Positions 36,480-49,300 of a stretch of DNA of 64,000 nt are shown in pieces (position 1 is the stretch's first letter; every line of letters starts with the position of its first letter). This stretch comes from Thunnus maccoyii (lineage: Eukaryota > Chordata > Actinopteri > Scombriformes > Scombridae): NCBI RefSeq assembly GCF_910596095.1, contig NC_056539.1, forward strand, positions 7,762,501 to 7,826,500. Reading direction: 5' to 3'. Both the position numbers and the translations under genes were made by a program. Under the pieces are notes generated by a model. That model worked only from the letters and a program-made list of their open reading frames with translations. It was not told where the DNA came from and searched no databases.

Positions 36480-38161
36480 GAAGTTTCGTCGGTAAATGAG
36501 CGGAAGCGAAGGAGCCTGAGTTACCTGTAGGAAACAAGGCGAGTTGAACAGCGACGGTAAGTTGCGTAAAGTAATTATGTCACCTGTTAATGAGCTGTTA
36601 TACTTTTGATGAATAACGTCATTGTATTTACTCAACGCTTAACATTGGTACACAGATAAGTTAGCAGATAAAAGCCTTTAATTTCACAAGTTGTTTTTTT
36701 TTTTAAAGTAAATATATCCTTGAGATAACTCGTGATCATGAGTGAAAGCAGCTGAAAGCTTTTACTGCGATTTAGTCATCTCTGAATTGTGCTGATAAAT
36801 ATTGGGTGTTTTCGTTTTAACCTTTAATTTAAAGTGCTTGAAGTCAGCGTGAAATAAAAGTACACGGAGTCATATCTGGGTCACACAGTGGAAAGTGCAG
36901 CTAATTATGTGTATGTGCCACCACAGAGAGGCTTTAAATGAGTGTGTATTTACATTTACAGGAACAGCAGGAGGTCTGGAAGGTAAACTCAAAACCATAC
37001 AGGCCTCAATTCATGTTAAGTAGCCTTGTCTAACACTGAGGTGTATGTGGAGAAAGTCTGTCACGGGAAAATGAATCCATGTTGCCCTAAAAATAATTAA
37101 ATGTGTCTAATTAGAGAGCCTTTATTTACCATGACTTCACCAATAACAGACCAGTGAACTCACAGGACTTTTAACGTAGGAAATGTGATGTCCTCTCTTA
37201 TAAATGATGCATTGATGTGCAGTGAGGATATTGCAGTGTGTTATCTTTAATCACGTGTCATTACGCAGAATTCTAGAGATAAGTTTTATCTTTTGGAAGT
37301 TTTTGTGGTTTTAGTCTTTTTTTCCATCCCAGTCTTGTTTCTGTCTCTGAGAGGCAACATTTTATTCCTGCATGTGCGTTGATTTCCAACCATTTCGAAA
37401 AAAAAGTCCCCTGTGTGGGAGACACTCTAAATGTGCTCTCATGTAAATCAAGAAGACACCAGCAAGGGTGGAGACGACTTTTAAAAAATGCCATAAGTGT
37501 ATCTTTAAAACGTCGTCATTATGTGTGAATATACAAACATAAAGGTGCTGTTCTTTAAATTAGATATTGGCTGTTTTGTTCATCTGTATCACAGTTTTCC
37601 AAGCAAAAACAACAGTCAGGTGCCCAAATGAACACTGAACACTGTGTTAACACAGTCATTTTGTGCAAAAATTCAGTTAAAATGTTGATCTGAAGCTTAT
37701 ATGAGGCTTCAGCAGTCTGAGTTAGTCATATCAAGTGGATATCAGCCATATTTAGTCTTTTTAGCATCAAAATCCCTCTTTGTGTTTCCTCAGACAGTGT
37801 TTTTTTTATGTTGAGCTGCGGTGGAAGTATAGTAACAAAAAGAGGGACTTTGGTATCAAAAAGACTGAAACATTGAAAGATATCTACTTGATTTGACTCA
37901 TTTGGAGTTGTATTAGCTTCTGATAAATTTGTAACGTTTTTGCACAGAAGGAGGACTGTGGAATAAGTGCATTATGAAGGGATCTTCAAATGGTCAGTAT
38001 GAACAGGAGGAATGGTTATGGCAAGAAAAACCTGTTTCAGTGTTCGTTTGGGCACCTGACTGTTGTTTTAAGAAAGTTAAGAAAAACTATGAACCTGTCC
38101 TTTTAATATGACACCTGTCCTCAACAGAATTTCATGTGCAGCTTAAACCAGACACACATGG
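36480..38161 (+). other. traf3ip2-like 5' UTR exon and first intron
   Basis: A likely non-coding first exon ends at 36556 with a strong donor (GCGACG|GTAAGTTGCG). The next exon starts at 38128 after CTCAACAG. The intron contains no recognised feature, only AT-rich unique-looking sequence. Confidence 0.5.
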
Positions 38162-41007
38162 ATGTCAGGAGGAAGAATCCAAATGATGCAGCCCACTTTG
38201 ATCTACTCGGCTTCGGCACCAAATAGGTGAGCATGACAACAAACGCGCAGTTAGAAAATGCAGCACAGTACAAGTCAAGTCAATATATTTTATATAGCAC
38301 CAAATCACAACAGAAGTTATCTCAGGGCACTTTTCACATAGAGCAAGTCTAGTCTGTACTCTTTCATTTGCAGAGATCAAACATTCCCCCATGAGCAAGC
38401 ACTTGACCACAGCAACAAGGAAAAACTCCCTTTTAACAGGAAGAAACCTCGAGCACAACTGGGCTCTACGTGGGCGGCCGTCTGCCTTGACCGGTTGGGT
38501 TGAGAGAGAAAGGAGGGAGAGAGAGGAGACAAACAGTACACAAACTGACATGCTGTCTTTTTGTTAGTGTGGGTGTAGCCACAGTAGATACCTCTTTACT
38601 AAGAAGTGCAGCACATGTAAACAAGTTTATCTACTGGTCAGATCTTGGTGGTCTTGTTCAACGTTCACTCACATTAATAATGAAATGTTTCTTGCTCACA
38701 GTCACGTCAGCCAGCTGAGCAGAAACCTGAACAGCCACCACAATACGCCTGAAGAAGACGATGAAACCATGAGCACAGCGGAGCGAGAAGCCATGGCCGT
38801 CGACAAGCCGGACTCCACGTCTCACCCTGATGCACACAGCCACCTTCCAGAGCACGCCACCCTCACTGATGACTCCCTGCTCGGCAGACAGAGGCTGGAC
38901 AGAGAGCAGGAACACAAGCACAACCACACTGTTCCCCAACCAGGCCCGAGCTACAGCCTGTACCAGCCTCCTCGCAGCTTGCCGGCTGGGTACAGCCAGC
39001 CGACTCCGTTCCCCAGCCAGGCCGAAGGCCCCTGGCTCCACCCGAGTTTCGCCAGCAGCTGGTCGGGTTATCCCAGCAGCCTGCCGTCGTGTCTGAGCCA
39101 GAAAGATTACTCCAGTTGCTCTGGAGACAGCTGCATCTCCAGGTACAAGTTCCTTTCCCTCCCTGGCAGACACAGCACCTGTATGTCCAACCTGGAGCAG
39201 CCGCTCTCTCTGCACTCCAACCCGCCATCAGTCAACTTTGGTCACCACACCTTGTCTCCGTACTCGTGCCTGCCACAAGGCGCAGCCTGCTGCGCTCAGT
39301 GCCCTGCAGAGGCCTTCAACAGGGGGCCTGCAGCCAACAAGCACCTCTGGCCTCAGTACCTTCCAGCTTACGGCCCATACTGTAAGTCTGCTGTGCTGTT
39401 TATCCACCCCGACAAAGCCACATACCTAAATGTAGTGTGAGCTGATATCACACGCTGTTAATCCTACTGTATGAAGGATTTTTCTCTAATGTCTCTTTAC
39501 TGCTTCAGATCCAGGTGACTGCAGACTTCCTGGAGCTGGATACACACAGATGTGAGTTTTTTTAATTATAATACTGTCTCTCACTACATGTTTGATTAAC
39601 ACAGCTCATGCGTCATGTTTCTGACAATCTTTAACTCCATGCAGTGGCCGCAACGCTCCAGCTCCAGAGAAGCACCCTCCTCACAGCACACCGCTCTCTC
39701 TTGAGCAGAGTAAGTGTTGATACCCAAATCTGCAGATAAACAGGTTATTTACTGAGATGCCGCCCACTCTTTTCATAATTTATTTATTGCTCTTGAATCC
39801 AGGGAGGGTCTTTGTCACTTATGAAGCAGACAACGACAAGCATGTCAACGAGATCATCAACTTTGTTGCTCTGCTGCGACACAACGGCTTTGATACCCAT
39901 GTGTGTACATACTTTTTTTTTTTTTTTTAAATTAATGTTTTGGCATATTTGGGGTAATTTCAGTTTTTTTGTGGTTTAACTTTCTGACTGATGTTTTTTA
40001 TTGGTTTCAGATTGACATTTTTGAGCAGCAGTTCAGGAGCATAAGCAAAATAGACTTCATGGAGCGATACCTCAGTGAGGTAAGAACAATCTCATATTTC
40101 TTTCATTAATTCATTCTTAATTCTGTAATTGATTTAATAATTGTTCATGTTGTTGTTCCTAATACAAAACCTTGCTTGGCTCACTTTTAATTTAATATCA
40201 CAGGTAAAAGGTGAAAGTTGTAGTGAGAGCTTGAGGTAACCAGAATGTCAGAGCTCATTTTTTTTCTCTGCCACACTGAACATGTTTTATCATGTAGTTT
40301 AATAGTAGCACAAGAATGAAAATAGCTCACTGACATTTTAAATATTCGCAACCACCCGTCATTATTGCTTTTATGCTATCCTCACACACAGAAAGAGTAC
40401 CTGATCATCATCATCATCAGTCCCAAGTACTATGAGACGGTGACGGCCTCCCCTGTTGGCCTGGAAAACGACGAGAGGACCTTCAACACCGTCTACATAC
40501 ATAAACAGGTTCACAGCCACTCCTCAGTCTAAAAGACAATGTTAATATTCACTTTGAGATCTGCTGATCTTTAATTATGGTTTTCTTTCTTCTTGTGTGT
40601 CATTCAGCTCCAGAATGAATTCATCCAGAATGGAAGCAAGAATTTCCGGTTTATTCCCATTTTGTTCCCCGGGGCTAAAAAGGTTGGTTTGTATTACAGT
40701 CTCTAATTCGTCTCGATTCATTTATTCCTTTTAAGTGTGCAATTATGCACTTTGAAACACACATGTGCGGTGACATTAAGATGTTCATCTGTGATGTAAC
40801 TGAACCCCACAACCTCAACTGTTTTTTTTGTTTTGTTTTGTTTTGTTTTTTTTAAATCAGTGTCATGTCCCAAACTGGCTTCAAAACACGCACGTTTACG
40901 GATGGCCGCGCGATCGGGACGACATTCTACGGCGGCTGATGAGGGTGGAGAAATATAATCCACCTCCCATTGGGGAACTACCAACCATTGTTTCCATCCC
41001 CATATAG
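38162..41007 (+). CDS. traf3ip2: TRAF3IP2 (Act1/CIKS)-like SEFIR adaptor, nine coding exons
   Basis: Exons: 38162-38226, 38702-39381, 39509-39551, 39645-39709, 39803-39900, 40011-40079, 40392-40508, 40608-40682, 40861-41007. They total 453 codons with all phases matching. The C-terminal half is a SEFIR domain: RVFVTYEADND, NGFDTHIDIFEQ, IDFMERYLSEKEYLIIIISP, FIQNGSKNFRFIPILFPGAKK, VPNWLQNTHVYGWPRD. It ends PPPIGELPTIVSIPI, close to mammalian Act1. In that family the SEFIR domain binds IL-17 receptor tails, and the protein recruits TRAF6 to activate NF-kB. The N-terminal half is Ser/Pro/His-rich and low in conservation. It contains TPEEDDE, which fits the TRAF6 pattern P-x-E-x-x-acidic. The protein is shorter than human Act1 (about 565-574 aa). 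A traf3ip2-like paralogue is possible. Start choice: first in-frame ATG of the exon. Out-of-frame ATGs lie upstream. Confidence 0.9.
38270..38525. repeat. Common teleost interspersed repeat
   Basis: Lies in the first coding intron of traf3ip2. Text such as TATAGCACCAAATCACAACA, CCCCCATGAGCAAGCACTTG, GGAAAAACTCCCTTTTAACA, GGAAGAAACCTCGAG and GACCGGTTGGGTTGAGAGAG is a high-copy percomorph repeat. Confidence 0.85.
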
Positions 41008-43366
41008 AAACCCTGAAGACTCAGACTGGACTGAAAGACTTTCTCTCTGGAGAACTAACCGGTCATTATTGAGGTGGACAGGGACATGAGTGGAGTGTAT
41101 TTTATTTTCCTGATAAGTGTGATTGTGCAGAGATTGTGAATTGTTGTGATGTTAATGGTGCTGTGTGAATTTCTCTCCTGGGATATGTTGCATAAGTGGT
41201 TCCTTTAGATTCTGCACAGAGTCTGATGACTGTGTATTTGCAGAATGGAGTAGTACTTATGAAACACAGGGTACTGTCATTATGAGATGTCAACAGATAT
41301 TTCCACTGGTACACGCTGCCTCATTGTCACCATGTTGTCTCTTATTACAGCGTCTATCTAATGCAAACAGCTGCTCTACTGGATGGAGTCACTCTTGTGT
41401 TTTGTTTCTGAGTGAAAAATAACAGGCAATGCTTAAAAAAAACAGTTAATTCTGTTTTTATGACTCTTGGTGCACGGAAGATATTATTTAAACAGTGTAG
41501 CAGTAGATTTGTGGCTGCTTCGTTGTCGCTGTGTGCAGATTTTTTGTTGTGGTCTCATACACCTGTTGAACTAAGCAGCCTCAGAATTATACATTTTCTG
41601 CAATCCACTCCTAATATTATATTAGAAAAATGAATTTTTAGCAAAATGTGAAAAGGTGGTTTCGATGGTTAGCCTGACAGTTGTGCATTGTCCACATTGT
41701 TGTTTTTGCACATTTTTAGCCCATTTACTACAAATAACAAACCAACAGTTGGGGCTGTCAGATAACCTACTTTAAGGTTATAGTCTCTACAACTTGATGT
41801 TCATTGTGCACAGGAAAAAAAAAAGAAACCACTGAAACCAACAGAGAGCAATATGCAGTAATGTGCAGTATTTGTATAAAAAACAGGCTAAAGCAATCAA
41901 AAACTGATATTGTGGTCATTTAATTACATGATTACAGAAGTTGATGCTACAGATACTTTTAATTGTATTTCAGCACTGGAATCATTGTTGGGAGATGAAC
42001 TGTAAGATTAAAAAGCAATTTGATAATTAAAATAACTTGTTGTATTGAATGGTGTGTTTTGAAGGTGACGGTGTTTTGGCCCTTAACTGACATCTCTGTG
42101 TGGGAAACATAAATCAGTGTTAGTGACGCTGGCCCCAAACCTGACATTTAACCAGACAAGCAGAGACTTGGGACCGGTTTGCCTGCAGGCTTCTGTGAGC
42201 ATCTTTCAAATACTCAGCTGCATTTTTTTGTTTGGGAATGAGCCATGAGAATGTGAAGGTTTAGGTGCCCTTTGCTATTGATTTCAGATCTACCGACACA
42301 CTCAAGCAGAGCAGCGTTAATTGCGCCTCTCCCCAGCTTCTCACAGCTTATGTTGAAAGGCCTAAACAGGATGTCGGATCAAGATAACCTGCTGACACAG
42401 CTGCCTGCATGCTGTGCGGTAGGGCTTCTCAAGAATCTGCAAGTTTAGACTCAAATGGGTCATCACAACACGTTTGTGGTCACAGAAAAATCACGTGTAA
42501 CATCATGACACACTTAGAAATATGTTGGTGTGTGCGGAACAGTTTTTGTTTCTCATTCCAGCAGAAGTCAATCAGGAAATAAACACCTGCTCTTTAATTC
42601 TTCATCTCAAACACAACTGATGAAAAACCCGAGTGTCGAGACGTGGTTTAATGGTTTTATCTTCACAAGAGGTAACACTGCAGATGTTCATACAGACATC
42701 ATAAAAAAATCTGAATACAGTGTTTCATATATTCATCCATATATTGAAAAGTACATGAAATAATATTAATTTTAATAACATAACAACAAAAGGACAATGA
42801 CATCTGTAATAAAAGTGGATTACAAAGTGACATTTTATGCAAATAACTCTTAAGAATTAGGTAACAGAAACAAAATGAGACAATAGTTCCATTTTACTGT
42901 ATGTAAAAACACTGAAGTGCTATTTGTTCAAAGCTACAAAATACACTTAAAAAGCAGGAAGCGTTTTTTTTTTTTAATTTCCTTCAAGGAAAAGTACTAT
43001 AAAATAAGTTACAGTACAGTGAATTTGTCCAAACCGACTTTTGTTCCCGTCTTCCAGCCTTTTGTAAGCACAAACAACAGAAGTAACTCATACAGGAGTA
43101 AAGAGATACTGTTTCCTTATGAAAGGCGTCGTCCCCCAAAAAGGAAATGAACAGCCGTGCTGTTGTCAGTAACTGTGTCTAGTGTGTTCATGTTTATAAG
43201 AATAGCCGCACAAACACTTCTGAAAATGTGAAACCTTCTAATCTTCAACATCATCTGCGTGTCGCCCTGCCCGTGTCCTCGGTAGAAAGAACTTTGTACT
43301 TCATGAGTTCAGAACATTTTTTTGACAAATACTTCATGTTAAGTCACATAATACAGAGGCAAGCTC
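41008..43366. other. Convergent 3' regions of traf3ip2 (+) and wwc3 (-)
   Basis: Holds the traf3ip2 3' UTR on the left (an ATTAAA at 42007 could be its poly(A) signal) and the wwc3 3' UTR on the right. No open frame with recognisable features and no named repeat. Confidence 0.4.
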
Positions 43367-46300
43367 TCATACATCATCAGCTGGCAAAGGAGGTATGTTG
43401 AACCTTGGTCTTGTGAAAAAGGCCATCTTCTCTCTGCAGACAAAGAACATAATTCATTTTTAAACACATCCTGTTTTAAGCAACACAAAATAAGGACAAC
43501 TAGTTTAAGTGCAAACACAGATCTCCACCTGCTGCTGACCGAGACGATTTCATGAGTAAAATACTCCTCTTTGTTCTTAACGAGTTGATTTACAAGATGA
43601 TTTAAAGACACAGTGAATAAAACTATACATTTCTCAAGTTCTTATTGTCTTAATCTCTTGCTATGAACCTGATGTATGTAAGAAAAGAAAACATTTTAAG
43701 TGTTTCATATCAAAATCTCTCTCTGCTCTATTACTAAAAAATGATAAAAATGTTTTTTAAGACTCATCTTAGTAGTAACACAGATATCACACAATATTTT
43801 TTACTGGAAATCACATTTGAAAAAGGGGATGTTGTATTATTTTTGAGGAAGAGACATTTATAGCATTATGGGTTGTTTGTAGACTCTGATTATAACTTAA
43901 CACAATGCGGAACAGCAGGTGAGGTTGGAAATGTGCTCTGTTGCACCTGTAACCACAACCAGCAGTAATGTCATGGTGTCCTGAAGAATCACTGCAGCAT
44001 GATGAGACGTCAGCCAAAGCAAGTTTAAACCAGTTTCTGATGATTTTAACAGCCAGGAAAAAAGTCTGAAACATTTAATCATCTTATATTCGGACGACAG
44101 TAAAAACCAAGCTTGACCATTAGCTTGTAACTAGCGGAGCTGTATCATAAATACTTTTCTCTTCCTGGAAAAACCCCACCCATCGCCATGAGTCATGGTA
44201 GCTGGCAGAGCAGTATCAAAGTCAAAAGGTGTGTGTTTGGATGCTGGATGTGTTGGCAAAGACTTATATATCCACATAATGTTGATTTATTTCTCCCTCA
44301 TCATCTTTCTCCTGATCTAACAAAGCGGGTGAGGAAGGTGTGGATGAAGGCCAACAGTCCTCTAAAGCACAATATAGTTAACTCATAAATGGAAGTTTAA
44401 GACAATCTAACTTTTGTTTTCGTGTGACTTTAACGAGTGTGATGTTAACAGTATAAAAGCTGACCAGCAGTCAGGACAATGCCAACCTGAATGTCTGCAC
44501 AGGCAGGGGCTCCTTCTGGCTCTGCCCCCTCATCTGCAGAACCTCTTTGGAAGCCTTCCTCAGCCTCCTCTCCGCTGCCTCCTCCTGACGCTGCTCCTGC
44601 TTGCTTTGGCTTGCCTGTAGAACAATAAAACAATAGTCACCAGTTGGATGTGGGCGAATCTCACGTGGTTCCACTGTAGTGCCGTGCTTTTCAGTCTCAC
44701 CTGTCTCTGGGCCTCTCTGAGCAGGCAGCGGAAGCGCTCGTCCCTCAGGGCCCAGTGGGGAAGCTCGGTGGCCTCCCTGGCTTGCGGCTCCTCCAGTCGT
44801 AGTTTCAGCTCCCTCAGGGCGCTCAGCTCCTCCATCAGCTGCCTCTGACGCGTCCTGCAGGCCTGGAGATCCAGCTCCAGGTCCAGGGAGGTGCGTGTCG
44901 GCTGCTCGGCCAGGGAGGAGCGGTACGACTGCTGCTCGCGCACACAAACACACCTCAGATGCTAGAAACTAAACACTTTCACATATAATCTGGAGGAATA
45001 ATAATCAAGACTCTACCTGCTTATATCGCAGCGTTCTCCTTTCCAATGTGTTTCTGACAAAAGGCGATTTCTTTGGTAAAGTTGAGCTGTCACTGTCGCT
45101 GCGATACAACTGAAAGGTAAAATGAGTCATTTTATGTAGAGAAGGAAAAAAAGGAAGATGGTAAATATTTTCTTTTTCATATGTTTACATAGACTCACCC
45201 TGCAGACATATTGACTACGAGCTCCAGGAGAAAAGGTCTGAGAGCGAACGATAGTGCTGCCGCGCATGAAAGGCGAGGCGTGACCCCAGCGACCCCCCCT
45301 CTCCTTGGGTCGGACTCGCACCGGCTCTGGGAACAGACCCTCTGTCATGGTGGCCTTCTCCACCTGCAACAACCGATCGACAACACTTTAATGCACCTGC
45401 GCCACAGATTCTTATGTTGACCAGTTACATACTGCCACTGCTGCAGACTTCACCTTTACTGTAGAGAGTTTGCTGGTCGTCTGATCACAGCGCCCTCCAG
45501 TGGTGATGCAGATGCCCTCTGCACACAGTCCCTCTGAGCAGGGAGCAGTGAACGCTGTGCTGTTGCTGCAGCCGCTGTCCACAGACTCTGCCTGCCAGCT
45601 CCTAAAATGTAAAAATACACCTTTGTCACATATTCTGCAGACAAAAAGAAGTGAATTTTGTATCTGTGCGAGTGTGGTGGATTAAAATGACAGCAATGCT
45701 GGTACCTCTCAGATGTCGCCTCCCCTGGCTCGTCCTTCTTCTGCAGCCTCTGCAGCTCCAGCTCTGCGTCCTGCTCCTCTAGGTGGGTGGTGGTGTTACG
45801 TGACAGCAGAGTACATACAGTGTCCTGTAACATCACAGAGCAAAGCTACAGTTTGATGGGCTCATTTGCCCTGTGAGACACATTCTTTACATATTACTGA
45901 CTTTAACAAGCTGCACACCTGCAGACTGCAGGGCAACAGCTATATAACAACAGTACAAGGAGTTATTCCTCCCAAAGGCATAGCACAATTGACAGTTTAA
46001 TGCATTTAATGCAATAAATGAGTTATTACTTTCTGGTAACACTCCAGGATTGCAAATGGTTTTGGTGGATTCATTAAAAGACTCTTTTCTTTCTGATGTA
46101 GGCTCATAATATATCATAACTCTGTCATGATCAAGTTGCGCACAAGCTGGCGCACAGTTCAGCCTTCTGCATCTCATCTGAGAAGCCATAAGATGATTAA
46201 AGGGATATGAAAGAAAACTATCTGTTGCTCAAAATAATGTTTCTTTGTTTTTGTTTGTTTCCTGTAAAATACTGGATACTTTTACTTCTGTAGGCCACTA

Positions 46301-49300
46301 GAAATACTTTAAATAAAACTATTTTTGGAGGAACAAGACTAAGAGTCTGCAGCCATGTTAGCAGCTCTGTTTAATCCGTCCAATAGTTGCTGAGATATTT
46401 CAGTTAGACCAAAGCAGTGGACCAAATGGTGACTGACTGACATGGATAAAAATCACTCTTTGGTATTTCTTCTCACAACTCTTGTACATACTAAGTCCTG
46501 AACCTGTGACGTAGGGTCACAAAAGGACATGTCTTCACTTCCCTCTTTTCCAATCCCCACCATACCTCTTTTCATCTCCTTGAAGCTGATACCTGAGATC
46601 AATTTGTCTGCAGTCGTGCTGTTCCTCCACTCTGCTGTTATGTACAGAACAAATAAACGCATGTGTGTTTACCATGGCTCTGGGCCTTTGCTCATCTTCC
46701 TGTCCATCATGCTGTCTGCGGTGGCCGAGGCTCTTTTGTTCAGGCCTCTGCATCTCCGTTCCGCTGTACATCTGGACTCGCAGCCAGTGGTAAACCATCT
46801 CTGCACTTCCCTCACAGTCTGCCAGACTCACCTGGGCTGTACCCTGCAGGTACACACACAGACAATGTCATTATTTTAATTTAGATATCAGCAGCCTAAT
46901 AGTGGATGCATATTGCTTCGGGGCTGGCTAGAGTTCAGCCTTTCGGACCTACCAGTAGTTCCTCCTGAGCCTGAGGTCCCAGCGAGCAGACGGACAGCTG
47001 CAGAGCGCACACCGCCAGGGCGTTTGCAGGGACAGGAATACGGAAGCCTTCGTTGAAACTCATGTGGGACTGCGGCTCCAACGCAGTACAACAGTAAAAC
47101 GCGCAGGCCCTGCCGGCGTCCAGTGGAATCAGGTGCACCTTCACATACCTGCACATGAAAGGAACAATGTGATTTGTGACTGGTCATAAGAATGTTTAGT
47201 TTTCCTCAGTCAGACACTAAAGAGAAGAGATGGAGTACAAATTCAAAATATCCACAATTATTTACTTGTTTCAACATCAGAGCTGAATGCACTTACACTT
47301 TGTAGCCGTCTCTCACGATGGACCTATTCAAATTCTTGAGCTGCAGCAGATGTAGTCGTAGAGACTGAGAACCGGACTCCCACCTGCGAAGAAAGAAGTG
47401 CGGCAGAGAGAGAGAGAATATAGAGTCAGATACTAACAGTGAGTGAGCACGCCACCCACATACAGTCTACACTAACAGTTTACTCACAGCAGCCCCAGTT
47501 GGATCTGGGTGGGCTCGCTCACAGATGTCAACTCTTTCATGTATGACATCTCCTCGGACTCCTCTGCCCTGTGGGAGGACAGACAAAACAACAGATAAAC
47601 AATCTGTTTCCCACTTCTACTGGACACAAAGGTTTACCTACTAACACATGTGAAGGCAGTCTGGTTACTTCACAGTTACAATTTCTGTGTGGATGAGATG
47701 TTATGATCTAATTTTAAGATGAGTAAGATATTAAATTTTAAGATTGAAAAATTATATTTTTTGCACAATCTGCATTAAATCTCACTGAGACCAGAATATA
47801 CAAATACCACATTTCATAGCTGTGATGTGGCTTTCTGCTTTGGCTTGTTGTGGTTGGGTTTTGCAGTTTTTTCCTCTGTCACTAGGAGGCGCACTTGTTT
47901 ATGTTCTGTTTATGTTTTAACAATATTAGGGTGGACCTCCTCTCACCTCCTTCCCCAGGCCTCGAAGACTCCGCTGTCTGTGGCCAGAGCGTCCTCAGAA
48001 ACACCTGCAGACACTCGCCTGGCCCTCCTGCCGCTCCTGTTGGCACTGTTCCCCCTCAGAGTCACTCCTGCAGGGGAAAACACATTCAATCCAGTTAATA
48101 TAAAGCACTAATCATCACAGGGATCTAACTGGGCACAGGGATCAGATTTCAGTCTCTTGCCTGTGGAGGTGAAAGCCCCCTGAGCCCCGCTGTCTCTGAG
48201 ACTCTTGCTGTCCAGTTGATGCACAGCGGCAGGGTTGACTGCATCCTCGCTGCTCAACATGGCGCTGTGTGACAGCGGTTGCGACTGCGCACGCAGCCCC
48301 TCCAGCAGCCCACGGCCCGCCTGCTCCATATACTCCTCCGTCATCTGGGTGAGAGGGCAGTCCTGAGGGGCGGAGTGGTAGGGGGTGTCCATGGGAGAGC
48401 TGGGGGGCGACAGCGAGGAGAGCGAGGAGCGGGAGGAGAGGGAGGCCAGGGACTGAGGGGTGTCGTGGGAACGTTTGGTTTTGCTCTGGGTCAGGGGGTC
48501 GGGAGTGAACATGGAGCAGTCTCTGGACATGGTCTCTGGGGGCAGCAGGTAGCGTAGATGGGGGTCGAGCGGCTCCCCGGCCCCCTCGAGACGCTCGTAC
48601 TGGGGGAGGCCGTAGATGTCACTGAAACTGATGGAGCTGAGGGAGCCTCGGCTGGACGCCAGCGACCCCCGACTGGAGGCTAGAGAGCCGCGGCTGCTGC
48701 TGGACGATACCGTCAGAGAACTGGCCGACAGGCTGGTAATAAAGAAGAGACAGACATGTAAGAAAAGAGACGCAATGAAAACCCACTAACAGCTTGAAGA
48801 ATGAGTGTGGTGTGCCGCACCTCTTCAGCTGGGAGTGAAGGTAGGTGGTGATGCGTGTCGCCTCCTCCAGCTGTCTCAGCAGAACATTCCTCTTCTCCTG
48901 CTGCAGGATCCTGTCACGAATTACACATTGATGCACAAGTTAAATGAACTGAAATAAGCTCACAGTTTCTTGCTCTCTATAGGTGGGTAATACAGCAGAA
49001 CAATATGGTGGTCTTTCCTAAAAACCCAAACAATCATAGATTTATCTGTCCTGCTTGTATCTTGACTCTATTGTAGCCAGCAAGTAAACAGCACAGTGTG
49101 TTTATCTAACAGGAGAAACTGGGCTATGAGGGCACCCATATTTCCCCTCCGATTTCAAGAGCAGAACTCCTAAACTGACAGATAACTTGATAGTGAACAC
49201 ACACTGAGAAATTTGAAGAGCTACGTCTTCTTGACCTGCTTATTTTATACACACATGTTGTGTCCCAGTTCCATACTACATGCTACCTGTTTACAGTATG

